Shown: positions 24,224-32,927 of the stretch, one piece after another
Layout: each line of letters opens with the position of its first letter
Position numbering within the stretch: the stretch's first letter is position 1
Assembly (NCBI GenBank): GCA_015060555.1
Contig: SUYG01000043.1
Coordinates: 1 to 44,306 of the forward strand
Length of the DNA stretch: 44,306 nt
From: Physcousia sp015060555
Lineage (GTDB): Bacteria; Bacteroidota; Bacteroidia; Bacteroidales; Bacteroidaceae
Direction of reading: 5' to 3'
The notes under the pieces: generated by a model
What the model saw: the letters and a program-made list of their open reading frames with translations, nothing else
What the model was told of the DNA's origin: nothing
Databases searched by the model: none
Program-made: the position numbers and the translations under genes

Positions 24224-26326
24224 TTAATAGCGCAAGCGGAGGCTGGCGATGAAGGAGCGGCCGGGGGTGATGGTGGAGAAGTTGGAGTTCCAGGGCGAGG
24301 TGTCGCGCTGGTTGAAGATGTTCTCGATGCCGAGGCCGGGCTCCAGCGTGAAGTGCTTGAGGCGGACAGTGTGGCGGGTGACGAGGTCCCACTGGCTGAA
24401 GCCGTCAGCATAGCCGTAGGTGCTGCTGTAGCGCTCGCCTTGGATGTGGCCGTTGACGGTGATGTTCAGGTGGTATTTGCCCCATGTGTGGTCCCAGGCT
24501 GCCATGACATTGCCCACGTGCTTCACACTCTTATCCACAGGCGACTCGGTGACCTCATACTGCTGTGTCTTGGCGTTGAGGGTCTGCGTCTCGGCTTTGG
24601 AATCGGTGAAGGTGTAGCCGCCACCGATGGTGACGCCGCCGGGGATGAGGAACTTCACAGAGGCACTGATGCCGCGAAGGGTGGCCTTGTCGATGTTGTC
24701 GCGCTGGCGGATGGTCTTCCAGCCTTCATTGCGCAGGGCTGTGAGGTCGGCAGAGGCTGCAATCTCCTCATCGGACATGGTGCGGTAGTTGATCATGTCG
24801 CGAATCTTGTTCATGAAGCCGCTGACGCTGAGGGTCATCCATTTGTTGCTGTACTCGGCGTTGACATTGAAGAAATGGTTTTTCTCGGGCTTCAGGTTGG
24901 GATTGTTGAGGGTGTAGCGCGCCGTGGTCTTGGCCTGGTCGGTGGCATACATCTGTGAGAGGGTCGGCGTGCGATAGCCACCGGCATAGCTGGCGCGCAG
25001 ACGGAAGCCTGCGATGTGGAAGAAGAGTCCGGCATTGGGCGTGAAAGCGGCACCGAAGTTGTCGTTCTGCGTGTAGCGCACACCTGCCACGGCATCCAAG
25101 TACTTGAAGATGTTGATCTCGTCCTGCGCGAAGAGGTTGTAGGTGTTCGTGCGGGCTTTGTCGATGTTGTCGCTCTCGCTGGTGAGGCTCTCCTGCACGA
25201 ACTCGGCACCGGCGGTGAGCTTGTTCCAGTCGGCCAGACGGAAGATGCCGCGCAGCGTCTCGTTGATGTAATGCGTGCGCTTGCGAGTCTCGTCGTAGGC
25301 CTCTTTCTCATCGGTCTGCCAGTAGTTGTAGTCCGAGGAGAAATTGTCGCTATAGACGTCGAGATAGAGATGGATGCGGTTGTTGGGGGTCCAGCGCGCA
25401 CCGCCGCCATACATATAAGAGGTGTGGTGTACGTCGTAGGTGTAAGCCTGCTTAGGGGTGTAGGTGTAGGTGGTCTCCTTGGTCTTCTTGTCCGTGGTCT
25501 TCTTCTGCGTGAAGTAAGAAGCCGCCTGCGGACGGTCGGTGAGATGGTCGTAGTAGGAGCCACGGAGATAGACGGACCACTGGTCGTTGAAGCGCCACTC
25601 CAGACGCTCGGCGATGTTGTTGCTGTGGTAGCCGGCTGACATGGGACGGCCTGTGAGCTTCAGCACTTTGTTGTCGCCCTCCTCAAATTCCTGATAGTGG
25701 TTGACCTGCCAGTTGCCGGCACGGTGATGGGTGTATTCCGTGCGGCTGGAGAACTTGCCGGCGGTGACATCCACGGCCACGTCTTCGTCCAGACGGCCGT
25801 TGTTCATCAGGCGGGTGTTGGAGCTGACGCTGACGGGCGACTTGGTGTCGTCGGTGATGATGTTGATGACGCCCGCGATGGCGTCACTGCCATAGAGGGC
25901 AGAGGCGGCACCGCTGTAGATCTCGATGCGCTTCACATTCTCCATGCTGATGCGGTTCCAGCGGTCATCGCCGCTCACGCGCTTGCCGTTCTCGAGGATG
26001 ACGATATAGTCATCGCTGACACCGTTGAAGTTGACGAACGTGCCCATGCCATTGGTGTGGGTGGTGATGGTGGAGGTGAGCTTGGAGAGCGCGTCCTGCA
26101 GCGTTGTCACCTGAGCGTCCTGAATCTCCTTGGCGGAGATGACCTGCACGGCCACAGGGGAGTTCTCGGCACGGTGGTAGGTGCCTGTGCCCGTGATGAC
26201 CACAGGGTTCAGGGTTGTCTGACGAATGGAGTCGGACTGGGCCTTAGCAGGAACGCTAAGAATGAAGAATGAAGAATGAAGAATGAAGAATGAAAGAGTG
26301 AAAAGTGAAAAATGAAATCGCTTCAT
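24224..26326 (-). CDS. TonB-dependent receptor, 700 residues
   Basis: A signal peptide (about 1-29) is followed by a plug domain (about 40-160, with VVITGTGT near a TonB-box position and GSDAIAGVINIIT) and a 22-strand-type barrel. The barrel ends in the aromatic C-terminus SFIASLRLRY. The receptor imports a large ligand across the outer membrane with TonB energy; cobalamin-like or metal-chelate ligands are suggested by the operon. The start overlaps the stop of the upstream binding-protein gene (ATGA, 26323-26326), so translation is coupled. The signal-peptide codons include eight heptamer repeats (26261-26316). The gene's 3' end is the source type of the fragments at 1815, 3486 and 23435. 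Confidence 0.92.
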   Translation of the reverse strand: MKRFHFSLFTLSFFILHSSFFILSVPAKAQSDSIRQTTLNPVVITGTGTYHRAENSPVAVQVISAKEIQDAQVTTLQDALSKLTSTITTHTNGMGTFVNFNGVSDDYIVILENGKRVSGDDRWNRISMENVKRIEIYSGAASALYGSDAIAGVINIITDDTKSPVSVSSNTRLMNNGRLDEDVAVDVTAGKFSSRTEYTHHRAGNWQVNHYQEFEEGDNKVLKLTGRPMSAGYHSNNIAERLEWRFNDQWSVYLRGSYYDHLTDRPQAASYFTQKKTTDKKTKETTYTYTPKQAYTYDVHHTSYMYGGGARWTPNNRIHLYLDVYSDNFSSDYNYWQTDEKEAYDETRKRTHYINETLRGIFRLADWNKLTAGAEFVQESLTSESDNIDKARTNTYNLFAQDEINIFKYLDAVAGVRYTQNDNFGAAFTPNAGLFFHIAGFRLRASYAGGYRTPTLSQMYATDQAKTTARYTLNNPNLKPEKNHFFNVNAEYSNKWMTLSVSGFMNKIRDMINYRTMSDEEIAASADLTALRNEGWKTIRQRDNIDKATLRGISASVKFLIPGGVTIGGGYTFTDSKAETQTLNAKTQQYEVTESPVDKSVKHVGNVMAAWDHTWGKYHLNITVNGHIQGERYSSTYGYADGFSQWDLVTRHTVRLKHFTLEPGLGIENIFNQRDTSPWNSNFSTITPGRSFIASLRLRY
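26261..26316 (-). repeat. Heptamer repeat in receptor signal peptide
   Basis: AATGAAG occurs four times in a row, then AATGAAA, GAGTGAA, AAGTGAA and AAATGAA, all in register with a 7-bp period. Read on the coding strand it encodes the Phe/Ile/Leu-rich signal-peptide core (FILHSSFFIL). Confidence 0.95.
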
Positions 26327-27489
26327 GGAATGAGTTGATAATAATGGGGCGTATAATGGGGTAATAATTCGGGATGGAAAGCCTTCACGAAGTCGGCGAG
26401 GAGGAAATGAGGTTGCACTCCGGCGAGCTCGCGATAGGGCGTGCGGGCGAAGTTGCAGAAGAGGACATGGCCCTGCTTGTAGGCGTCCATGGTGGCATAG
26501 CGCGGGTCTTCATCGGCCAGCGTCTGCAGCGTGAAGTCACCATCATAGCTGCCATCGGTCTGCCAGAAGTCAGCGTGCAGGCCACGGGCATAGACAGCCT
26601 CAAAGTCCAATGAAAGGCCACCGGATTCCTGATGGTCGGCCATCACGTAATCAGCACCGGCATCGCGGAAGAGTTGTGCCAGGTAGCTGCGACCACCTGC
26701 GATGTACCATCCGTCGCGTATCTGCCGTCCGCTGATGACGGTGGGCAGAGGCTGCTTGGTGCGTGCTGCCACCTCGTCGCGCAGCGTCAGGTACTTGCGT
26801 TCGATGTCGTCGAAGACAGCGTTGGCACGGCGCGGTTCGCCTGTGAGCAGTCCCACGAGTTTGATCCATTCGGCTTGCCCCAGCGGGTCGGTCTCCTTGT
26901 AGCCGTGATGCGAGATGAGCGGGATGCCGCATTCACGCAACGACTCGAAGCCGCCATGCTTGGAGGCCGATACGAAGATGTAGTCGGGCTGCGTGGCCAG
27001 TACGGTCTCCAAGTCGAAGTTGCCTTCCTTGCCGATGCGGGCGGTGTGACCACTCTCCCACTGCTCCTTCATGCGCGGCGAGAAGAGATTGCGCAGGCTG
27101 TTCATCCCCACGATGCGGTCCTCCAAGCCGAGCACCTCGAAGTTGCCCAGCTGCAGCGCCGTGGTGCAGATGAAGCGGCTGGCAGGTCGTGTGATAAGCA
27201 GTTCCTCGGCAGGCGTGGCGACGGCCGACGGATCGGGGTTGGTGATGGTGACACGGATGCCCTCGGGCAGATAGCGAACCTGCAGACCACGGGCATACTT
27301 GATCACGATCGTGTCGCTGAAAGCATCGGCACGCGCCAGCGCAGAGTCCTTCTCAGCAAAGAGTTCGTCGGCAGCGGGATTGCCCCTCCGCTCCGCAGAC
27401 GTACACGCCCCGAGCATGAGGAAAGCGGTGCCCCCGCAGAAGAGCAGGAGCACCGCCGTGAGGCAGATAGTATTTATGTTGTGCTTCAT
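26323..27489 (-). CDS. Periplasmic-type substrate-binding lipoprotein (BtuF-like)
   Basis: This 388-residue protein has a lipoprotein signal (lipobox MLGAC, C29) and a class III binding-protein fold. Signs include VLGLEDRIVGM, PDYIFVSASKHGG and, near the C-terminus, HVLFCN, as in binding proteins for cobalamin, haem or iron chelates. It would hold the ligand on the periplasmic side, although no permease or ATPase gene lies in the window. The ATG at 27489 was chosen because it follows the upstream gene by 28 bases and gives a proper signal peptide; the open frame reaches further up to 27540. Ligand specificity is inferred from the riboswitch and neighbours. Confidence 0.85.
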   Translation of the reverse strand: MKHNINTICLTAVLLLFCGGTAFLMLGACTSAERRGNPAADELFAEKDSALARADAFSDTIVIKYARGLQVRYLPEGIRVTITNPDPSAVATPAEELLITRPASRFICTTALQLGNFEVLGLEDRIVGMNSLRNLFSPRMKEQWESGHTARIGKEGNFDLETVLATQPDYIFVSASKHGGFESLRECGIPLISHHGYKETDPLGQAEWIKLVGLLTGEPRRANAVFDDIERKYLTLRDEVAARTKQPLPTVISGRQIRDGWYIAGGRSYLAQLFRDAGADYVMADHQESGGLSLDFEAVYARGLHADFWQTDGSYDGDFTLQTLADEDPRYATMDAYKQGHVLFCNFARTPYRELAGVQPHFLLADFVKAFHPELLPHYTPHYYQLIP

Positions 27490-27517
27490 GGATTCATAAA
27501 TTCCATATAAAGAATGA

Positions 27518-28627
27518 TTATTCCTCCTCTTCCTCGGCAAACATCTCGGTGGCGTTCACGGTGTGCTCCTTCCAGATGTTGCGGATCTCGGCGTAGTCAC
27601 CCAGGCCATTGAGGATGCAGTTGTTAGCGGGGTTGGCATCGTTGCCGTCGTAGTTGCAGACGTAGCCCTGCTCCTGGAAGAACTCGCGCCAGCTGTCGCC
27701 TTCGTTCTCGATGCCGGACATGTCGTTGTGGGCGTGGTCACCGGCGATGCTCATGAGCGCGTGGAGAGTGATGGTCTTACCCTCTGCAATCTTCTTGTTT
27801 CCATAAGGAGCCATGCGATCTTCCCAGAGGTCGTCAATCAGGTTGCCTTCCATATCAACGGTGGCGACGAAGTAGTTGGGGCTGTAATTCTGCTGCAGAG
27901 TGTTCTCGAGCTGCGTGTAGCGGACGTTACCGTTGCCATAGTTGTAGCCCTCGGGGTTGCCATGGCCCAGGAAGACCATGCCGTTGCCGTTCTGAACGTA
28001 CTGGCTGAACTGTGTATTGAGGACCTCAGCCACTGCCTGCACATCGTCAAGCTCAGCCATCAGCGGGCCGCCGATGAAGATCTTCACGCCGCTCTCAAGA
28101 TAAGCCTCATCCAAGTCGGCGTAGATGTTGTTCTTGAAGTCCTTGATGTAGGTGTCACGCAGACGCAGGAACTCCTCACCGGGGATGATGTGAAGGGACT
28201 GCACGCGAACTTCCTCGTACTTCTGACGGCCGATAGCCTCGAGCCAGAAGTTGGGTGAATAGAAGTTCTGGCTGGCATAGTGTTCACCCTCGCGGCTCTT
28301 GTTGATACAGATGGCGCTGGTGAAAGAGAAAAAGATATCGTAGCCCTTGAAAGCCTCATCAGCCTTGTAGTCAGCCACGACCTTCTTGAAGGTGTTGTGG
28401 GCATTCTCCCAGGTGCTGCCGAAAGCTACCAGCAGGATAGCCTTGTTGTTGCCACTTACGGCTTTGGCGCCCTTCACTTCGTTCTCCACAGCAGACATAT
28501 ACTTTTCAAAGTTGCTCTTCTGCTGCTCAGAGCCGCTGCCATTGTTTTCATCCTTGGAACAGGCTGCAAAGTTAGCAGTCATCACGACGGCTGCAAGAGC
28601 CATCACAAAAAGCTTAATCTTCTTCAT
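27518..28627 (-). CDS. cbiK: Lipoprotein-anchored CbiK-type cobaltochelatase
   Basis: This 369-residue protein is a CbiK-family class II chelatase. The core begins ILLVAFGSTW (about 65) and the two metal-binding histidine regions are FLGHGN (about 221) and SIAGDHAHND (about 297). CbiK inserts cobalt into sirohydrochlorin. Unlike cytosolic CbiK it has a lipoprotein signal (FAAC, C23), so it should work in the periplasm. The C-terminus is a glutamate run. It lies between two TonB-receptor genes under a cobalamin riboswitch. The first receptor gene overlaps its start by 14 bases. Chelation, metal removal from an imported tetrapyrrole, or simple binding are all possible. Confidence 0.88.
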   Translation of the reverse strand: MKKIKLFVMALAAVVMTANFAACSKDENNGSGSEQQKSNFEKYMSAVENEVKGAKAVSGNNKAILLVAFGSTWENAHNTFKKVVADYKADEAFKGYDIFFSFTSAICINKSREGEHYASQNFYSPNFWLEAIGRQKYEEVRVQSLHIIPGEEFLRLRDTYIKDFKNNIYADLDEAYLESGVKIFIGGPLMAELDDVQAVAEVLNTQFSQYVQNGNGMVFLGHGNPEGYNYGNGNVRYTQLENTLQQNYSPNYFVATVDMEGNLIDDLWEDRMAPYGNKKIAEGKTITLHALMSIAGDHAHNDMSGIENEGDSWREFFQEQGYVCNYDGNDANPANNCILNGLGDYAEIRNIWKEHTVNATEMFAEEEEE

Positions 28628-30755
28628 TGTTGTAATTGGATTTTAGGGTTGAATGTTTTGAGTTATCTTTGATTTTTGTTCCCTTGTTGAAGCGAATCAC
28701 CACGGCGGCATAGATGGTAGTGCCGGGCGTCGTGGTGCCGAGGTGTCGCAGGTGAGGCGTGCGATCGACGTAGTTGAAGATGTTATCCACGCCCAACTCG
28801 GCACGCAGCGTCAGCCCACACGAACGAAGGGCACGGCCTTCGAAGTCGTGGGTGGTGTTGAGGCGCCAGAGGTGGTAAGCCTTTCCGTTGCCGAAGTTCT
28901 CATAGAAACGCGTAGAGGAAGCACGGCCGTAGAGGCCGATGCCCAGGCGATAGACATTCTTGAACAGGTGACGCCATGTAGCAAAGAAATTGCCTTTGTG
29001 GTGTGCCGTGCCATCGATGGTGAGTTCGCGCAACTGCTCGGTCTCGTCATCATAAACGCGTCCCCGAGCCTGAAGAAAGCTGTAGCCGCCGCCAACGGCA
29101 ATCTCACGTGTGATGTTCCATTTCAGCGTGACATCCACGCCATAGGTGTAGGCGTCCTCCAGATTGCGGTACTGGCGCACGAAGGCGGGGTCATACTGCA
29201 GGATGAGCTTCGCCGGTGCCTGCCGTGCAGGAATCGTCACGAGGTTGATCATATCCCACACCTTATTATAATAGCCCATCACACTGACGCTGACCTTCGA
29301 CATCGTGTACTCTCCGTTGAGCGAGAAGTAGTTGCTCGTCTGCGGCTTCAGCGCCGTGTTCCCGAGGAAGAGGCGTGTGCCGCCCATCTCGCGGACATAG
29401 CGGTAGTGCTGCTCCTTGGGTGTGGGACTCTTGAAGCCCTGCGACCATGAAGCGCGCAACTTGAAGTCGCCCAAGCTCACCATCGCCGAGAGCTTTGGCG
29501 TCAGATGCAGGCCGAACTGTTGGTTGTGATCCAGGCGCAGGCCGCCGGTGATGTTCAGCCACTTCAGCGGATTCCATTCATCCTGCGCATAGACGCCCTG
29601 TGTCCAGTCGGTGGCGCGATCGCTGTCGATGCGCAAGGGCGCCTTCAGCCAGTCGTAGCGGAAGTCATAGCCCACGCTGAGGCGGTTGCTGTGAGGCAGT
29701 TCGAAGATGCCTTTCAGCTGTGCCAACGTGCGGCGCTGGTCGGCTTGCAGCGCACGGTCTCCGGCAAAATAGATGAGAGGAAGTGAAGGGTTGTCTGTCT
29801 CCACCAGCCATCCGTTCTCCGAGGTGTAGTCGTAGTAGTAGCCATGACGATTCCATGTCACATCGGCACTCAGACGATGGCCCTTCTCCAACGCCCACGA
29901 CCATCCGGCCGAGGCGGAGGCATCGTCATAGGAGAGGTCATAGCCGTGGACATCGGCCATGGCATACTTTCCGTTGGGACGATAGATGCGTTTGTGGTAG
30001 AGCATCCCGTCGGCATAGACTTCCATGCCATCAACGGGGCGCCACGACAGGCGTTCGCTGATCTGCCACAACTGGTTCTTGTTGACGGTCTTGTTCTGCG
30101 AGTCGGTGATGATGCGTCCTCCCAGCTGCGTGGGGTCTTCCTCGCCGGTGTTCTGCCATCCGTCGCTATGGCGGAAATGGAAGTTCGTGAAGCTCTGCAC
30201 ACGCCCGAAGGTCAAGCCCACAGCATTGTGCTGCCGCAGGTCTTTGTAGCTGCCGCCGCGTGTCTCGTTCTCCACGAGGAAGCCCTCAGCGGGCTTGCGC
30301 GTGATGATGTTGATGACGCCCGCGATGGCATCGCTGCCATAGAGTGCCGACGAGGCACCGCGCACAATTTCGATGCGCTCTATGCGCGCCGGGTCTATCA
30401 GGGCCAAGTCATTCTGGCCGCCGTTGTCGCCATGTAGGCGCTTGCCATCGACGAGAATCAGGATGTAGGCATTACCCAGTCCGTTCATCTGCATCTGCGA
30501 CCCCATGTCATCCTCATTGAAGGCAAAGCTGGCCGAGAGGCCGCCCAGGATGTCCTCCAGGCTGCGACCGCCGTATTGTTCCAGGTCGCGGCGGGTGATG
30601 ACCTCCGTGTGCACAGGCACGTCCTTCAGCCGGTGCTGTGTGCCAGTACCGGTGATGACGACCTCCTGAAGGTTATCGACCTTCAGGGAATCCTGTGCTT
30701 TGCTTGTGGCGACGAGGCACAACAGTGCCACGCCAAGGGACCAGAGGTGTTTCAT
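28614..30755 (-). CDS. TonB-dependent receptor, BtuB-like, 713 residues
   Basis: It has a signal peptide (1-20, ending SKAQ), a TonB-box-like LQEVVITGTGT, a plug with ILVDGKRLHGD and GSDAIAGVINIIT (about 30-155), and a long barrel. It is the first gene after a cobalamin riboswitch, so a cobalamin or related corrinoid ligand is likely. The barrel should end at the aromatic VVIRF, but the frame runs on for 24 further residues (NKGTKIKDNSKH onward) across the start of the cbiK gene. Either the stop codon was lost or the extension serves translational coupling. Plug sequence is shared with the second receptor of the operon. Confidence 0.9.
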   Translation of the reverse strand: MKHLWSLGVALLCLVATSKAQDSLKVDNLQEVVITGTGTQHRLKDVPVHTEVITRRDLEQYGGRSLEDILGGLSASFAFNEDDMGSQMQMNGLGNAYILILVDGKRLHGDNGGQNDLALIDPARIERIEIVRGASSALYGSDAIAGVINIITRKPAEGFLVENETRGGSYKDLRQHNAVGLTFGRVQSFTNFHFRHSDGWQNTGEEDPTQLGGRIITDSQNKTVNKNQLWQISERLSWRPVDGMEVYADGMLYHKRIYRPNGKYAMADVHGYDLSYDDASASAGWSWALEKGHRLSADVTWNRHGYYYDYTSENGWLVETDNPSLPLIYFAGDRALQADQRRTLAQLKGIFELPHSNRLSVGYDFRYDWLKAPLRIDSDRATDWTQGVYAQDEWNPLKWLNITGGLRLDHNQQFGLHLTPKLSAMVSLGDFKLRASWSQGFKSPTPKEQHYRYVREMGGTRLFLGNTALKPQTSNYFSLNGEYTMSKVSVSVMGYYNKVWDMINLVTIPARQAPAKLILQYDPAFVRQYRNLEDAYTYGVDVTLKWNITREIAVGGGYSFLQARGRVYDDETEQLRELTIDGTAHHKGNFFATWRHLFKNVYRLGIGLYGRASSTRFYENFGNGKAYHLWRLNTTHDFEGRALRSCGLTLRAELGVDNIFNYVDRTPHLRHLGTTTPGTTIYAAVVIRFNKGTKIKDNSKHSTLKSNYNNEED

Positions 30756-30803
30756 TAAACTCGCTTGCGCCTATTCCTGAGCGCCGCAGCATTTGACAAT
30801 TTG

Positions 30804-30859
30804 ACGATTTACGATTTGACGATTCACGATTTGCATCGTTAAACGTTAAACGATAATCG
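30804..30859 (-). repeat. Heptamer repeats in the receptor leader
   Basis: ACGATTT-type units (30804-30832) and CGTTAAA twice plus CGATAATCG (30837-30859) follow a 7-bp period. They lie between the riboswitch and the receptor start codon, where the expression platform should be. Confidence 0.8.
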
Positions 30860-30867
30860 TTCTACGA

Positions 30868-31092
30868 AACGAGGCAGGTCTTCTGGCTCTCCCCGGCTTA
30901 CCTTACCTTCCCAGCCTTTCGTAAAGTGCAGACTCAAAGCTTTAAACTTTAAACTCTGGACTTTAAACTTAATCAGCCAGTGGCGTTATACAGGTTGCCT
31001 GTGAACGGGGATAACAGCTGCAGGTACAGCTCCGGATTCTCACCGGATTCCCTTACATCGGACGGCATTCAGCCCTCCGATTGCCTTATTTC
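30868..31092 (-). promoter_or_regulatory. Cobalamin riboswitch
   Basis: Read on the minus strand, the hallmarks are in order: GGGAATCCGGTGAGAATCC, then GAGCTGTACCTGCAGCTGT, GCCACTGG, GGGAAGG, and the B12 box AGCCAGAAGACCTGCC (about 30872-30888). The aptamer starts at the transcript start and leads the operon 30755-23473. Bound cobalamin should shut off expression. A variable arm contains heptamer repeats (30940-30974). Confidence 0.95.
30940..30974 (-). repeat. Heptamer repeats within the riboswitch
   Basis: CTTTAAA, CTTTAAA, CTCTGGA, CTTTAAA and CTTAATC (plus strand) run in a 7-bp register inside a variable arm of the aptamer. They separate the GCCACTGG and GGGAAGG motifs without disturbing either. 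Confidence 0.85.
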
Positions 31093-31096
31093 GGTG

Positions 31097-31128
31097 CAAA
31101 AGTACAAAATCCCGACAAATCTCCCAAA
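31097..31128 (-). promoter_or_regulatory. Promoter of the cobalamin operon
   Basis: On the minus strand TTTG (31125-31128), 20 bases, TACTTTTG (31097-31104). Transcription would start near 31090, exactly at the riboswitch. Confidence 0.8.
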
Positions 31129-31141
31129 TAAAAAGGAGAAA

Positions 31142-32875
31142 TTATATCACTTCGATGCCCATTTTTTCGCAGAGCTTGAGGCTGAGTTCCTTGAGCTTGA
31201 ACTTTTGGATCTTGCCGGAGCCCGTGAGGGGGAACTCCTCTACGAAGAAGACATACTTGGGAATCTTATAACGTGAAATCTTGCCCTTACAGAAGTCGCG
31301 GACATCCTCGGGCTCCATGGTGACACCGGGTTGGAGGATGATGAAGGCGCCGACTTCCTCGCCATATTTCTTCGAGGGCACGGCAGCCACCTGCACATCC
31401 TTGATGCCAGGCATCTGATAGAGGAACTCCTCAATCTCGCGCGGATAGACGTTCTCACCACCGCGAATAATCATGTCTTTGATGCGGCCGGTGATGCGGT
31501 AGAAGCCTTGCTCGTCCTTCACACCCAAGTCGCCGGAGTGCAGGAAGCCGTTCTTGTCGATGACCTCGGCCGTGGCTGTCGGGTTCTTGTAGTAGCCCTT
31601 CATCACGTTGAAGCCGCGACAGCACATCTCGCCCTGCACGCCTACGGGGCACTCTTCGCCCGTCTCGGGATCGAGGACCTTGACCTCCACGAAGGGGAAG
31701 TCGCGGCCTACGGTGGTGCAACGCTGCTCGAAGGTGTCGTTGAGGCAGGTCTGTGTCATGCCGGGCGACGACTCGGTGAGACCATAGACGCTGGTGATGG
31801 TCATGAACATCTTCTCCGACACGCGCTTCATCAGCTCCACGGGGCAGAGGCTTCCGGCCATGATGCCAGTGCGGAGGCACGACATATCGAACATGGAGAA
31901 CATGGGGTGGTCCAGCTCGGCGATGAACATCGTGGGCACACCATAGACGGCGGTGCAGCGCTCCTTATGGATCGAGGCGAGGACCACGAGGGGGTCGAAC
32001 TTCTCCACCATCACCTCGGTGCAACCGTGTGTGAGGCAGTTCATGGTGGCCAGCACCACGCCAAAGCAGTGGAAAAGGGGCACACATACGCAGAGCTTGT
32101 CGTCCTGTGTGAAGCCCATATTCTCGCCCGTGAAGTAACCGTCGTTGGAAATGTTGTAATGCGTGAGCATCACGCCCTTGGGGAAGCCTGTGGTTCCGCT
32201 GGTGTACTGCATATTGCAGACATCGTGGCAGGAGACATGGCTCTTCATCTCGTCGAGTGTCGTATCGGGGATGTTCTGTCCCAACAGCAGCAGCTCGGCA
32301 GTATTGTACATTCCGCGGTACTTCTCCATGCCGATGTACACGACATTCTTCAGGAAGGGGAAGCGCTTGCTCTGCAGGTGTCCACGCTCACACTGGCGCA
32401 GTTCCGGCAGCATCTTGTAGGTCATATCGACGTAGTCGCACTCCCACGTGCCGTTGGTGATGCAGAGCGTGTGCATGTCAGAGTCCTCACACAGGTACTC
32501 CAGTTCGTTCTGCTTGTAGTTAGTGTTCACCGTCACGAGCACGGCACCAATCTTGGCGGTAGCATAGAGGAAGGTGAGCCAGTCGGGGACGTTGGTGGCC
32601 CAGATGCCGACATTGCTGCCTTTCTTGACGCCAATGGAGATCAGACCTTTGGCCAGGTTATCCACGCGCTCATTGAACTGCTTCCATGTAAAGCGCAGGT
32701 CACGGTCGCTATATACGATATATTCTTTATCAGGAGTCGTCTCTGCCCAGTGTTCCAGCCACTGTCCCAGTGTGCGTTCATAGAGCTGATAGCCCTCGGA
32801 ACCCGTCTCGGCAGGATATGTTCTGTCAGGCAACGGCCTGCCAGCCATGTCTAATTTTACGTTGCTTGCTTCCAT
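31142..32875 (-). CDS. Acyl-CoA synthetase (AMP-forming)
   Basis: This 577-residue protein belongs to the ANL superfamily. It has the ATP-binding loop YTSGTTGFPKG (about 223), the aromatic VYGLTESS motif, SGDLG, and the catalytic lysine K555 in GSGKIQK near the C-terminus. The enzyme activates a carboxylic acid to acyl-AMP and then acyl-CoA. A medium-chain or fatty-acid substrate is likely, but the sequence does not fix it. It follows an XRE-cupin regulator gene (53-base gap, containing octamer repeats at 32889-32920), a common pairing in Bacteroidales in which the regulator probably controls the synthetase. Confidence 0.9.
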   Translation of the reverse strand: MEASNVKLDMAGRPLPDRTYPAETGSEGYQLYERTLGQWLEHWAETTPDKEYIVYSDRDLRFTWKQFNERVDNLAKGLISIGVKKGSNVGIWATNVPDWLTFLYATAKIGAVLVTVNTNYKQNELEYLCEDSDMHTLCITNGTWECDYVDMTYKMLPELRQCERGHLQSKRFPFLKNVVYIGMEKYRGMYNTAELLLLGQNIPDTTLDEMKSHVSCHDVCNMQYTSGTTGFPKGVMLTHYNISNDGYFTGENMGFTQDDKLCVCVPLFHCFGVVLATMNCLTHGCTEVMVEKFDPLVVLASIHKERCTAVYGVPTMFIAELDHPMFSMFDMSCLRTGIMAGSLCPVELMKRVSEKMFMTITSVYGLTESSPGMTQTCLNDTFEQRCTTVGRDFPFVEVKVLDPETGEECPVGVQGEMCCRGFNVMKGYYKNPTATAEVIDKNGFLHSGDLGVKDEQGFYRITGRIKDMIIRGGENVYPREIEEFLYQMPGIKDVQVAAVPSKKYGEEVGAFIILQPGVTMEPEDVRDFCKGKISRYKIPKYVFFVEEFPLTGSGKIQKFKLKELSLKLCEKMGIEVI

Positions 32876-32888
32876 TGTTGCTTGATTT

Positions 32889-32920
32889 CGTTATTACGTT
32901 ATTCCGTTATACCGTTATAA
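32889..32920 (-). repeat. Octamer repeats before the acyl-CoA synthetase
   Basis: CGTTATTA, CGTTATTC, CGTTATAC and CGTTATAA (plus strand) run in an exact 8-bp register in the gap between the XRE-cupin gene and the synthetase. Unit number would change the spacing before the start codon. Confidence 0.9.
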
Positions 32921-32927
32921 CGAAAAA

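Noticed and set aside
31331..32854. 507-codon plus-strand frame opposite the acyl-CoA synthetase
   Set aside because: The minus-strand gene has all family motifs; this frame has none.
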